A DNA stretch of 64,000 bases from Luteitalea sp. (GTDB taxonomy: Bacteria > Acidobacteriota > Vicinamibacteria > Vicinamibacterales > Vicinamibacteraceae): positions 1 through 64,000 of the forward strand of contig WHTZ01000036.1 of assembly GCA_009377495.1 (NCBI GenBank). The letters run 5' to 3'. Numbering within the stretch: position 1 is the first letter of the stretch; each line of letters starts with the position of its first letter. A program made the translations under genes and the position numbers. This document shows positions 43,235 to 52,076 of the stretch, one piece after another. The notes beneath the pieces are model-generated. The model did no database searches. It had not been told where the DNA came from and saw only the letters and a list, made by a program, of their open reading frames with translations.

Positions 43235-43786
43235 ATGCGAGGCGCCGCATGGGCACGGCAGGATTGGCTCGTGGTGCTCGTGTCGTGCGTCAGCCTCGCG
43301 CCGAGCGCCGTCTTCGCCCAACTCCTCAGCCCACAGAGGGTATTCGGCCGGTACCAGCAGTTCGTCTGGGAGGACCAACACGGGTTGCCGCAGAACGCCG
43401 TCGCCGCGATCGCGCGGTCACGCGATGGCTACCTGTGGTTGGCGACCTATGAAGGTGCTGCCCGGTTCGACGGCGTGCGCTTCACCGTGTTCGACAGCGG
43501 CAACACGAGCGAGCTCGCGACCAGCCTCATCATCACATTGATGGAAGATCGCTCGGGGAGTATGTGGCTTGGCACGGATGGCGGCGGGTTGGTTCGATAC
43601 GCGGACGGTCGCTTCACTCGGTACACGTCGCGGCAGGGATTGTCCGACGATCACGTGATGTCGCTTCTCGAGGACCGCGCGGGGAATCTCTGGATCGGCA
43701 CGGACGGCGGCGGTTTGAATCGCTACCGCGAGGGACGCTTCACTTCCTATACGACGAGGGACGGGCTGCCGAGCGATCAGGTGTGA
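43235..43786 (+). CDS. Propeller sensor histidine kinase, N-terminal part before an in-frame stop
   Basis: The ATG at 43235 begins a signal peptide (MRGAAWARQDWLVVLVSCVSLAPSAVFAQ) and the first Reg_prop blades: WEDQHGLPQNAVAAIARSRDGYLWLATYEGAARFDG, then two GSMWLGTDGGGLVRY/NLWIGTDGGGLNRY blades. TGA at 43784-43786 interrupts LPSDQV*ALAEDRDGAVWVGT. The sequence on both sides stays in the same frame and keeps the blade pattern, so the codon was most likely CGA (Arg) before one C-to-T change. Upstream of the stop only about three of the blades are made. Confidence 0.75.
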   Translation: MRGAAWARQDWLVVLVSCVSLAPSAVFAQLLSPQRVFGRYQQFVWEDQHGLPQNAVAAIARSRDGYLWLATYEGAARFDGVRFTVFDSGNTSELATSLIITLMEDRSGSMWLGTDGGGLVRYADGRFTRYTSRQGLSDDHVMSLLEDRAGNLWIGTDGGGLNRYREGRFTSYTTRDGLPSDQV

Positions 43787-46267
43787 GCCCTCGCGGAAGA
43801 TCGAGACGGCGCCGTCTGGGTGGGCACGAGCGCTGGCCTGGCGCGGCTGGAGGACGAGCGCTTCACCGTCTACACCACCCGCGACGGGTTGCCCGACGAC
43901 TACGTGCGGTCGCTCAGTTGGGATCGCGAGCATGCACTGTGGATCGGCACCGCGCGCGCCGGGGTGAGCCGCTTCGCCGATGGCCGATTCGCCCGCTACG
44001 GCGTAGAGGACGGGCTCGCCAACGCCCGCGTGCGCGTTGTCTATCACGACCGCGACGGCACGTTGTGGATTGGTACGGAAGGCAGCGGCCTGTACCGGTT
44101 TCAGCACGGTCGTTTTGCGGCATACACGGCGAGCGACGGTTTGCCTGGCAATCGCGTCCTGTCAATCTATCAAGACCCGGACGGAGACCTGTGGATCGGG
44201 ACCAATGGCAACGGCCTGGCCCGGCTCCGAGATCCGCAGTTCCGGTCCTTCGCGGCGGATGATGGACTGGCAGGCCAGCAGGTTGCGGCCGTGTACGGCG
44301 ATGCGGCGGGCGGTCTCTGGATGGGTACCGATGCCGGATTGAGCCGCTTCGACCGGGGCACGTTCGCGACGTACACCGCGAAGGACGGTTTGCCCGACCT
44401 CATGGTGCGCACCATCAGCGAAGATCGGGCCGGGAGCCTCTGGCTTGGCTCCGGCAACGGCCTGTGGCGGTTGACGGGACACCGCGTGACACACTGGTCG
44501 AGCGCCGACGGGTTGTCCAGCAACAACGTGTATGCGGTGCTAGCAGACCGGCAGGGGAACGTCTGGATCGGGACCATGACGGGAGGGTTGAACAAGTTCC
44601 GCGACGGCCGCTTCACGACCTACACCACGCGCGATGGACTGCCCGACAACGATATCGTCAGTCTCTACGAGGACCGAGCGGGCAGTCTCTGGATTGGGAC
44701 GCGAAGCGGCGGGCTGAGTCGTCTCGACGACGGTCGTTTCACCACGTGGTCCACCAGCGACGGGCTGAGTAGCAATCACGTGCTCTCCTTCTACGAGGAC
44801 ACGGATGGCGCGCTCTGGGTCGGCACGCACGGCGGCGGCTTGACGAGATTCAAGCACGGCCGGCTGGCGACCGTGACTACCAAGGACGGCCTCTACGACA
44901 ACCTCGCGTTTCGGATCCTGGAAGACGACACTGGCGATTTGTGGATGAGCGGCAACCGGGGCATCTACCGCGCCAGCCTGCGAGAGTTGAACGACGTGGC
45001 CGACGGCCGGATTCGATCGGTGTCCTCCTTTGCCTATGGCGTGGGCGACGGCATGCTGAGCCGCGAGTGCAACGGCGCCAACCCCGGAGGCTGGAAGACC
45101 GCCGACGGCCGCCTCTGGTTCCCAACGGTGAAAGGCGTGGTCTCCGTCGATCCGACGCGACGCAACGAACGACCGCCGCTCGTGGCGATCGAGGCCGTCA
45201 CGATCGATCGCGAGCTGGTTCCCGCCGGACAGCCCGTGCGCATCACGCCGGGGCGACAGACCCTCGAGATCGAGTACACAGCGCTCAGTTGGAAACGGCC
45301 GCAGCACGTGAGGTTCAAGTATCAGCTCGCGGGTCTCGAGGATACGTGGGTCGATGCCGGCACACGACGAACCGCCTCCTACTCGCGTCTGTCACCAGGC
45401 CGCTATACGTTCACAGTGATTGCCGACAACGGCGACGGCGTGTGGAACCTCGAAGGCCAGATCCTCGCGGTGACCGTGGTCCCCGCGTTCTACCAGACGA
45501 CGTGGTTCGTGGCGCTCGTATCGCTCGCCGTGGCCGGGGCGATCGCGTTCGCGTGGCGCTCCCGCGTACGTCAGCTCCAGCACGCGCAGGCCGCGCAGCA
45601 GGCGTTCTCGGCGCAGTTGATCGCGTCACAGGAAGGGGAGCGCAAGCGTATCGCCGCGGAGCTGCACGACAGCCTGGGCCAAAGCCTGTTGGTCATCAAG
45701 AACCAGGCGGCGCTCGAGGCCGAGCAGCACCGCGGCGGGCAGGCGAGTCGGCGATTCACCGAGATCGGCGACCTGGTGTCTCTGACGATAGACGAAGTCC
45801 GCACGATCTCCTGGAACCTCCGCCCCTCGCATCTCGACCAGCTCGGGCTGCGGACGGCGCTCATCGTCATGATCGAAAAGTTGGCCGCCGTCAGCGGCAT
45901 CGCCATCGAGCACGAGATCGACGCGTGCGACGATGTGCTGCCGCCCGACGATCAGATCATCGTCTACCGCATCATCCAGGAATGCCTGAACAACGTCGTC
46001 AAGCACGCGCGGGCCGCCACGGCCACGGTGACGATTCGTCGGGATGGGCAGGCGCTGGAGATCGGCGTTCGAGACAACGGGCATGGCTTCGTGTCCAGAC
46101 CATCCTCGTCCACCCCGCTCGGCCACGGAGGCTTCGGTCTGACCGGCATCGCGGAGCGCGTGCGCATGCTCGGCGGTACACACACGATGACGTCGAGCCC
46201 GGGTGAGGGCACGACGGTGCACATCCGGATCGCGTTGCGCGGGCCGACAGGAGGGACGAGCCCATGA
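43787..46267 (+). CDS. Propeller sensor histidine kinase (Reg_prop/Y_Y_Y/HisKA_3), main part after the in-frame stop
   Basis: In the same frame as 43235-43786, this continues the two-component regulator propeller (about nine more xLWIGTxxGGLxRxxxGRFTxYTxxDGL blades), then a Y_Y_Y domain (IEYTALSWKRPQHVRFKYQLAGLEDTWVDAG), one membrane segment (FVALVSLAVAGAIAFAW), a HisKA_3 helix with phospho-acceptor ERKRIAAELHDSLGQSL, and a HATPase (QECLNNVVKHA, VRDNGHGF, GGFGLTGIAERVRMLGG). All catalytic boxes look intact. A translation restart would need an internal start, for example ATG at 43820, which has no signal peptide. The stop overlaps the next gene as ATGA, so kinase and regulator are coupled. Confidence 0.82.
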   Translation, partial: ALAEDRDGAVWVGTSAGLARLEDERFTVYTTRDGLPDDYVRSLSWDREHALWIGTARAGVSRFADGRFARYGVEDGLANARVRVVYHDRDGTLWIGTEGSGLYRFQHGRFAAYTASDGLPGNRVLSIYQDPDGDLWIGTNGNGLARLRDPQFRSFAADDGLAGQQVAAVYGDAAGGLWMGTDAGLSRFDRGTFATYTAKDGLPDLMVRTISEDRAGSLWLGSGNGLWRLTGHRVTHWSSADGLSSNNVYAVLADRQGNVWIGTMTGGLNKFRDGRFTTYTTRDGLPDNDIVSLYEDRAGSLWIGTRSGGLSRLDDGRFTTWSTSDGLSSNHVLSFYEDTDGALWVGTHGGGLTRFKHGRLATVTTKDGLYDNLAFRILEDDTGDLWMSGNRGIYRASLRELNDVADGRIRSVSSFAYGVGDGMLSRECNGANPGGWKTADGRLWFPTVKGVVSVDPTRRNERPPLVAIEAVTIDRELVPAGQPVRITPGRQTLEIEYTALSWKRPQHVRFKYQLAGLEDTWVDAGTRRTASYSRLSPGRYTFTVIADNGDGVWNLEGQILAVTVVPAFYQTTWFVALVSLAVAGAIAFAWRSRVRQLQHAQAAQQAFSAQLIASQEGERKRIAAELHDSLGQSLLVIKNQAALEAEQHRGGQASRRFTEIGDLVSLTIDEVRTISWNLRPSHLDQLGLRTALIVMIEKLAAVSGIAIEHEIDACDDVLPPDDQIIVYRIIQECLNNVVKHARAATATVTIRRDGQALEIGVRDNGHGFVSRPSSSTPLGHGGFGLTGIAERVRMLGGTHTMTSSPGEGTTVHIRIALRGPTGGTSP

Positions 46268-46920
46268 GTGATGTCATCCGGGTCGTCATTGCCGACGACC
46301 ACCCGATCTTTCGGCACGGGCTGCGGCAGATCATCGAGGCGGATCCGCACCTGACGGTCGTGGCCGAAGCCTCGGACGGTCAGCAGGCCTATCGAGCGTT
46401 GGCGGAGCTCGGGCCGGCAGTCGCGGTACTCGATTTGACGATGCCCCTGAAAGATGGCTTCGAGGTGGCGCGGGCCGCGCGCGACGCCCGCCTGCCCACC
46501 GCGCTCGTGTTCCTGACGATGCACAAAGACGAGCACTACCTGAAGGCCGCGCTCGAGGTCGGCGCGAAAGGGTACGTGCTGAAGGACAGCGCGGTCTCTG
46601 AGATCGTCGGATGCATCAGAGCAGTAGCCGCCGGACAGGAGTACATCAGCCCCGCCCTCTCCTCCTTGTTGATCCGGCGCAGCAAGGACGCCGACATGCT
46701 GGCGCGCGAGCGCCCCGTGCTCGATCGGCTCACGCCCACCGAACGACGCATTCTCAAGCTGATTGCGCACGGGCTGACCAGCCGCGCGATCGCCGACTCC
46801 CTGAACATCGGCCTGCGCACCGTCGAGCACCACCGCAACAACGTCGCCGCGAAGCTCGGGCTGCAAGGCAGCCACGCCCTCGTCAAATTCGCCGTCAAGC
46901 ACGAATCGCAACTCGGTTGA
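46264..46920 (+). CDS. NarL/LuxR-family response regulator
   Basis: A 218-residue regulator. The receiver (1-120) has Asp11/Asp12, the phosphorylatable Asp57 in VAVLDLTMP, Thr in VFLTMHKDE and Lys in YVLKDSAV. The GerE/LuxR helix-turn-helix is at ~150-210 (LTPTERRILKLIAHGLTSRAIADSLNIGLRTVEHHRNNVAAKLG). It overlaps the kinase gene by 4 bp and is its obvious cognate partner. It probably controls genes in this signalling island. Confidence 0.95.
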   Translation: MSDVIRVVIADDHPIFRHGLRQIIEADPHLTVVAEASDGQQAYRALAELGPAVAVLDLTMPLKDGFEVARAARDARLPTALVFLTMHKDEHYLKAALEVGAKGYVLKDSAVSEIVGCIRAVAAGQEYISPALSSLLIRRSKDADMLARERPVLDRLTPTERRILKLIAHGLTSRAIADSLNIGLRTVEHHRNNVAAKLGLQGSHALVKFAVKHESQLG

Positions 46921-46943
46921 GCGCAATCCCGCCCTCGAGGTAG

Positions 46944-47057
46944 GGCCGCCTCGCCGAGGCGGCCGTTCCGCGCGCCATGCCCTGGGCAGCCCGTTACACG
47001 GCGCGTTCGGCGAACGCGCCCTACCGTACCGGGAGGGCCGCCTCCTCCGAGGCGGCC
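46944..47057. repeat. TAGGG palindromic repeats, three stems
   Basis: TAGGG leads into GGCCGCCTCG-C-CGAGGCGGCC (46944-46964). GGCGCGTTCG-G-CGAACGCGCC followed by CTACC is at 47000-47020. GGCCGCCTC-CTCC-GAGGCGGCC is at 47036-47057. The first two form an inverted pair with TAGGG/CCCTA outer ends. The rest of the 46921-47240 gap has no gene; a short frame near 47168-47220 (VATGGGAHTCAVEQV) looks like a lone RCC1-type repeat fragment. Confidence 0.82.
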
Positions 47058-47240
47058 GCCACGCCAAAGTGAACAGCATTGCGGTCAAGCGGTCTAGGCC
47101 TCCCTCGACCGCAGGTCCGCAGAACTACCTACGTCAATTCGCAGACGTACGGATCCAGAAACGGTAGATCCCTCCATTGTGGCCACAGGCGGCGGCGCGC
47201 ACACTTGTGCCGTCGAGCAGGTGTTCCAGGACACCCAGTC

Positions 47241-47600
47241 ATGAAGGTCTTGATTGTGGAAGACAACCTCCAGATGCAGGCGCTGCTCACGACGCTGGTG
47301 GGCCGGCTTTCCGCCGAGACGACCACGTGCGGCGACGGCGACGAGGCCCTGGCCGCGTATGCGACGTACCACCCCGACTGGGTGCTGATGGACCTGCAGA
47401 TGGCGCGCATCGGCGGCCTCGAGGCGACACGCCAGATTCGCGCGGCCTTTCCCGCCGCGCGGATCGTGGTCGTCACGCAGTACGACGATGCGCACTACCG
47501 GGCGGCGGCGTACGCCGCCGGCGCGTGCGGCTACGTGCTCAAGGACAACCTCGTCGAGGTTCTACAGATTCTGCGGCCAGAAACCGACGGCGGCGGCTGA
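47241..47600 (+). CDS. Single-domain response regulator (receiver only)
   Basis: A 119-residue receiver with no output domain. Acidic pair Glu7/Asp8, phosphorylation site Asp51 in WVLMDLQMARIGG, Thr in VVVTQYDD and Lys in GYVLKDNLV are present; the usual Pro after DLQM is Ala. It may act as a phosphate sink or a CheY-like output for the propeller kinase two genes upstream, or may regulate the PP2C phosphatase downstream. It starts at the ATG at 47241 following CCAGGACACCCAGTC. Confidence 0.88.
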   Translation: MKVLIVEDNLQMQALLTTLVGRLSAETTTCGDGDEALAAYATYHPDWVLMDLQMARIGGLEATRQIRAAFPAARIVVVTQYDDAHYRAAAYAAGACGYVLKDNLVEVLQILRPETDGGG

Positions 47601-47629
47601 AGCGTGTCATCGCCGAACAGGAGAAGACC

Positions 47630-48817
47630 ATGCCATCACACATGTTGTTGCTCACGAAGCTTCTCGGGATAGGCGCATTCCTCGCCGCGTGCCTGACTCC
47701 CGCGACCGTCAACGCGCAAACGGCCGAGTCAAGGGGCGATCCGAAGTTCCCAACGCGGCCGTTGGAGATGCCCAGTTTCTCCAATAACACTGAGGCGCTT
47801 CACAAGTTGCGCTTTCATTGGAGTCTGATAAACGTCGGAACGTGGAATACCATGTTACAACCATGGTTGCCCTACGAAGAGAAAGTCATCAAAACCATTT
47901 CTAAAACCCATTTTGATGTTCTCCTTCTTGAAGAAGTGTGGACCGACGCCGCAAAGGATAATATCGCTTCCCATCCTGTAGTTAAGGCGAAATACAGACA
48001 CCATTACTATGTGCCTGCTCAACAGGAGCCTGCGGGATGTCCTCCTCCCGATATTCTCCCTGTCCCCAATCAGGAAGATTACATTTCTTGCTTAGTTGGA
48101 AACGGAGTCGATACCAAAACAGTAGAACAACCTGCAGAACCTATCCCTTTTGAGTGTGCAATGCTAGGGTTGGGGTTGGCTCTCGCCACTCAACCGTGTT
48201 ACGCATGCTTGGTCAACACAATGCAAGGCCTTGATGATCCATTTCAATCCATAGACATCTGTGCTCAAGGTCAAGGTGTTAAGTATTCACATGGAGGTAG
48301 CCCTGGCCTTCTTATCCTTAGCAAGAGGCCACTAACAGACGTAACAGTTGTGGAGTCTGAAGCCTATCTTATTCGACGTATGAATATTTACGCTACCGTA
48401 TCTGGTGTCCGTGTTGGCTTCGCACATTGGCCAAGAAACTTTCTGGAGGACATCAGTCCTGCTTTGGCTGGCCTACAGACTGGAGCACTGCAGGTTGATT
48501 TTGCAGAGGATATGATCGAAAACAATCCGGACGTTCTCATTGGAGATTTCAATTCTGGGCCAGATTATCAGCCAGATGGTCACAATTGGCTCCTAGAAAG
48601 TGGTTATCAACCTCTTTTCTCCCAACAAACTTCTTGTCCAGTGCAAACGCATGCTTCTTTTCCTCAATGTCAGGAGGACTCGCTTGGACCACGGTCCGTC
48701 GATAACATCTATATAAAGAATAATGCTGGAGTATGCCTATGGCATACGTTTGCTGAAAAACCTGTCTCCGATCATATTGGAGTAGCTGCTTTCTGCCTTC
48801 TGCAAAGAGGGCTCTGA
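47630..48817 (+). CDS. Exported endonuclease/exonuclease/phosphatase-family protein with AT-rich body (likely transferred)
   Basis: A 395-residue protein. The first ~45 codons (MPSHMLLLTKLLGIGAFLAACLTPATVNAQ and a little beyond) have the GC-rich style of the host and form a good signal peptide. From about 47780 the composition changes abruptly: hand-counted 60-base lines give about 35-57% GC against roughly 65% around it, with A/T-ending codons. The EEP fold motifs are present in order: VGTWN (Asn73), LLLEEVW (Glu101/102), GDFN (305-308), SVDNIY and SDHIGV (380-382). It carries a dozen cysteines, suiting a secreted disulfide-bonded enzyme, possibly sphingomyelinase- or DNase I-like. Substrate not determined. 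It stands between regulators on the same strand. Confidence 0.82.
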   Translation: MPSHMLLLTKLLGIGAFLAACLTPATVNAQTAESRGDPKFPTRPLEMPSFSNNTEALHKLRFHWSLINVGTWNTMLQPWLPYEEKVIKTISKTHFDVLLLEEVWTDAAKDNIASHPVVKAKYRHHYYVPAQQEPAGCPPPDILPVPNQEDYISCLVGNGVDTKTVEQPAEPIPFECAMLGLGLALATQPCYACLVNTMQGLDDPFQSIDICAQGQGVKYSHGGSPGLLILSKRPLTDVTVVESEAYLIRRMNIYATVSGVRVGFAHWPRNFLEDISPALAGLQTGALQVDFAEDMIENNPDVLIGDFNSGPDYQPDGHNWLLESGYQPLFSQQTSCPVQTHASFPQCQEDSLGPRSVDNIYIKNNAGVCLWHTFAEKPVSDHIGVAAFCLLQRGL

Positions 48818-48851
48818 GCAGTTTGAGGCGGTCGACGCTCGCCGCGTCGGA

Positions 48852-50615
48852 ATGCCGGAAACCCGCGCGGTGCGGAAGACGTCGATGAGAACCCCTCTGC
48901 CCCTCCTGCTGCTGAGCGTGGCCCTCACCGCGGCCCTGCACGGCGAGGCGCACGCGCAGGCGGCGGCCGCAGTCTCCGGGGAAGTCGGCCAGCCGTTCCT
49001 GACCTGTTACCGGCCCAACGAGCATGGCGGCTCCGCCCAGAGCTGGCAGTTCGTGCAGGACGCGCGCGGCCTGCTCTACGTGGGTAACAACAACGGCGTG
49101 CTCGAATACGACGGCGCCTCCTGGCGCCTGATCGAAACCGCCAACAACGTGGCCTGGTCGCTGGACCTGGATGCCCGCGGGCGCATCTACGTCGGCTCCT
49201 CCGGTGACTTTGGCTACCTGGCGCCGGACGCGGCCGGAGAGATGCGGTACGTCTCGTTGCTGGGGGAGGTGCCGGCGGAGGACCGGGCGTTCAACGATAT
49301 CCGGACGACGCTCGTCACGCCCGAGGGCATCTACTTTCAGGCCTGGGAACGGCTCTTCCGCTTCACGCGAGCGGCCGACGGCGGCTGGCGGGTGAAGGTG
49401 TGGAGGCCCGAGGGTCGCTTCCTCTTCGCCTTCCGGCTCGGCGATGCGTACTACGTACACCAGGAAGGCCTGGGCCTGATGCGCATGGCGGGCGACACGC
49501 TGGAGCTGCTGCCCGGCGGTGAGCAGTTCGCGGCGGAACGCCTGAAGGTGATGTTGCCCTATGGGAAGAACAGCTTCCTGGCGGGCACGTTCAACCGGGG
49601 CCTGTTTCTCTTCAACGGGCGCTCGTTCGAGCCCTTCGCCACCGACGCCGAGGCGTTCCTGCGGGCGAACACCCTCTACGACGGCGCGCGCCTGGCCGAC
49701 GGGACCTTCGCTCTCGTGACCTTGGAGGGAGGTCTGGTGATACTGAGCCGGAAGGGAACGGCGCTGCACTACATCGATGAAACCTCGGGACTGCCCAACC
49801 TCGCGATCCTGAGCATCTTCGTCGACCGGAGCACGCTGCTGTGGGTGGCCATGACCAACGGCATCTGCCGCGCCGAGACGCCCGCTCCCCTCTCCCGCTT
49901 CGATGCCACGATCGCCGGAATCGCCTATCGCATACGCCGGCACCGCGGCACGCTGTACGCAGGCGGGGATGCGGGACTCGTTTACCTGGACCATCGGTCT
50001 TCGCGGTTCCGACCCGTTTCAGGGCTGCTTCCGGGCAACAATCAGGTCTTCTGGTTGCTGCCCTTCGATGACGTCCTGCTTCTGGCCACCGGTGTCGGGA
50101 TCTACGAAGTCGAGGGCACCCGCGCACGCCTCGTCAGAGCGGGTGGCCCCTCTTTCATGCCGATCGTGCTCCACCGCTCCCGGCAGGACAGCCGGCGCCT
50201 CTTCGTCGGGCTGGCGGACGGCCTGGCCGTGCTGCGCCGGGAGCCGTCGGGCCGGTGGATTGATGAAGGCCGCCTTCCGGCCATTCACGAATACCTGACG
50301 CACATCATCGAGCCGGAGCCGGGCCTCCTCTGGCTGGGCACGATCGCACAGGGTGTGCTGCGGGTGCGTCTCGATCCTGATCCTGGCCGCGCGACGCCAC
50401 CCCTCATCGACCGTTTCGGCCGGGAGCACGGCCTGCCCGAGGGCGGCGTGTCGGTGTACGACGCGGGGCGGGCAGCGGTACTTCGTGACGCGGGACGGCG
50501 CGTTCCGCTTCGACGAGGCCAGCGAGCGGTTCGTGCCCGACCGACTGCTCGACAGCGCCGTCGGCTTCGGCGGGACCCAGGAAGAGTACAACGTGGCCGA
50601 GGACCACCAGGGTAA
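48852..50615 (+). CDS. Propeller/Y_Y_Y PP2C phosphatase, N-terminal part of a frameshifted gene
   Basis: Signal peptide RTPLPLLLLSVALTAALHGEAHAQ (ATG at 48852 or 48885), then a long run of propeller blades (GLLYVGNNNGVLEYDG, GRIYVGSSGDFGYL, LLWLGTIAQGVLRVRL). At the G run 50465-50468 the frame is lost: reading GGGG as GGG restores VYDAGGQRYFVTRDGAFRFDEA, the expected blade, in the next frame. Beyond this point the frame encodes only an Arg-rich artefact to 50615. The insertion in a G homopolymer is a typical sequencing error but could be real or phase-variable. Confidence 0.75.
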   Translation: MPETRAVRKTSMRTPLPLLLLSVALTAALHGEAHAQAAAAVSGEVGQPFLTCYRPNEHGGSAQSWQFVQDARGLLYVGNNNGVLEYDGASWRLIETANNVAWSLDLDARGRIYVGSSGDFGYLAPDAAGEMRYVSLLGEVPAEDRAFNDIRTTLVTPEGIYFQAWERLFRFTRAADGGWRVKVWRPEGRFLFAFRLGDAYYVHQEGLGLMRMAGDTLELLPGGEQFAAERLKVMLPYGKNSFLAGTFNRGLFLFNGRSFEPFATDAEAFLRANTLYDGARLADGTFALVTLEGGLVILSRKGTALHYIDETSGLPNLAILSIFVDRSTLLWVAMTNGICRAETPAPLSRFDATIAGIAYRIRRHRGTLYAGGDAGLVYLDHRSSRFRPVSGLLPGNNQVFWLLPFDDVLLLATGVGIYEVEGTRARLVRAGGPSFMPIVLHRSRQDSRRLFVGLADGLAVLRREPSGRWIDEGRLPAIHEYLTHIIEPEPGLLWLGTIAQGVLRVRLDPDPGRATPPLIDRFGREHGLPEGGVSVYDAGRAAVLRDAGRRVPLRRGQRAVRARPTARQRRRLRRDPGRVQRGRGPPG

Positions 50616-52038
50616 CCTCTGGATCAACTTCGGCAAGGAAACGGCGGTGCTCCGGCGCCAAGCCGCCGGATCGTACAGGGTGGACCGGGCGACGCTGGCG
50701 CGCATTGCCGACACGCCTCCCTACGACCTCCATCTGGACCCGGACGGTGTGGTGTGGTTAGCCATGGGGGAGACGATCACGCGCTACGATCCGGCTCGTG
50801 CCGTGCAGTCGCCAGCCGTCTATCCGGCGATCGTCCGGCGGGTGATCGCCGGGGAAGACTCGGTGCTCTTCGGCGGAGCCCTGCCAGCGGGCACCGAGCG
50901 CCAGGCCGTGCTGCGCTACGCTCAGAACACGCTACGCTTCCAATACGCGGCAACGAGCTTCGTCAACCCCGCGAAAACACGGTACCGGTCCATGCTCGAG
51001 GGGTTCGACGAACACTGGTCGGCCTGGAGCGAGGAGACGAAGCGCGACTACACCAACCTGCCGCCGGGGCGCTACCGATTCCGCGCACAGGCCAAGAACA
51101 TCTACGGGCAGAAAAGCACTGAAGCGGCCTATACGTTCACGATCCTGCCGCCGTGGTACCGCACCTGGTGGGCCTACGGGATCTACACCGTGCTCGCTGC
51201 GCTGATTCTCTTTACCGCCGATCGCGTTCAACGACGTCGTCTTCTCGAACGAGCGCGCGAACGTGTCGAGCGGGAGCGACAGGCCCACGAGCTGGAACAG
51301 GCCCGCCGGTTGCAACTGGCGATGCTGCCGCAGACGGTGCCCGCCATGCCCGGCGCCGAGCTCGCCGCCTCCATGCTGCCAGCCACAGAGGTCGGCGGTG
51401 ACTTCTACGACTTCGAATACCAACCCGGAGGCGGGGACGGTATGGACGCGCGCGACGGCACACTCAACATCGTCATCGGCGATGGCACCGGCCATGGGGC
51501 CGAAGCCGGAGTGGTGGTCGCCGCCACCAAAGGCATTCTCTCGGCGCTTCCGTTCGACGGCGATCTGAGCCGTGTACTGGAACGCTCCAACCGCGCTATG
51601 CGGCGCCTGCATTTCCGCAAGCTGTACATGGCCCTCGCCATCGCTCGCCTGAACGGGCACGTGCTCGAGCTGTCCGGGGCGGGGATGCCGCCTGCGCTCA
51701 TTCACCGCGCTGCCGCGGGTACCGTGGAACGCGTCGTGCTCAATGGGCTACCGCTGGGCGGCCCGGAGGGCTTCTCCTATCGGACGATGCGGGTGGTCCT
51801 GGCTCCGGGAGACACCGTGCTCCTAATGAGCGATGGCTTTCCGGAACTGTTCGACCCACGGGGCGAAATGCTCGGTTACGAACGGGCCACGGCGATTTTC
51901 GGCGAGGTCGCCGGCAAGCCGCCGGAGGAGATCATCGGTCACTGCCTGCGCGCGGCCGTGCAGTGGACGGAGGGCGCCCCGCAGCACGACGACATGACCT
52001 TCCTGGCACTCCGCGTCAGAGACACGGCGGGCAAGTAG
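50469..52038 (+). CDS. Propeller/Y_Y_Y PP2C (SpoIIE-type) phosphatase, C-terminal part of a frameshifted gene
   Basis: Continues the propeller (GGQRYFVTRDGAFRFDE, GNLWINFGKETAVLR), then the Y_Y_Y domain (LRFQYAATSFVNPAKTRYRSMLEGFDEHWSAWS), one membrane helix (YGIYTVLAALILFTADRV), a coiled-coil linker (RARERVERERQAHELEQARRLQLAMLP) and the SpoIIE/PP2C domain. Metal residues are in EVGGDFYDFE, VIGDGTGHGAEAGV, LLMSDGFPEL and QHDDMTFLALRV, all conserved, so the phosphatase should be active if expressed. The likely substrate is a phosphorylated anti-anti-sigma (STAS) protein, encoded elsewhere. Periplasmic propeller plus cytoplasmic PP2C makes it a transmembrane sensor parallel to the upstream kinase. 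Confidence 0.85.
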
Positions 52039-52076
52039 CGAGACGTGTTCGTGCGGTCACGTCGGACTCTGTCAGA

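Noticed and set aside
43784..43786. TGA as a selenocysteine or recoded Trp codon
   Set aside because: The position is a propeller loop where Arg fits; no SECIS-like hairpin is evident just downstream, and other genes here use TGA as stop.
47168..47240. RCC1-repeat protein gene before the receiver
   Set aside because: Only one repeat-like stretch (VATGGGAHTCAVEQV) is visible, without a start or further repeats; at most a remnant.
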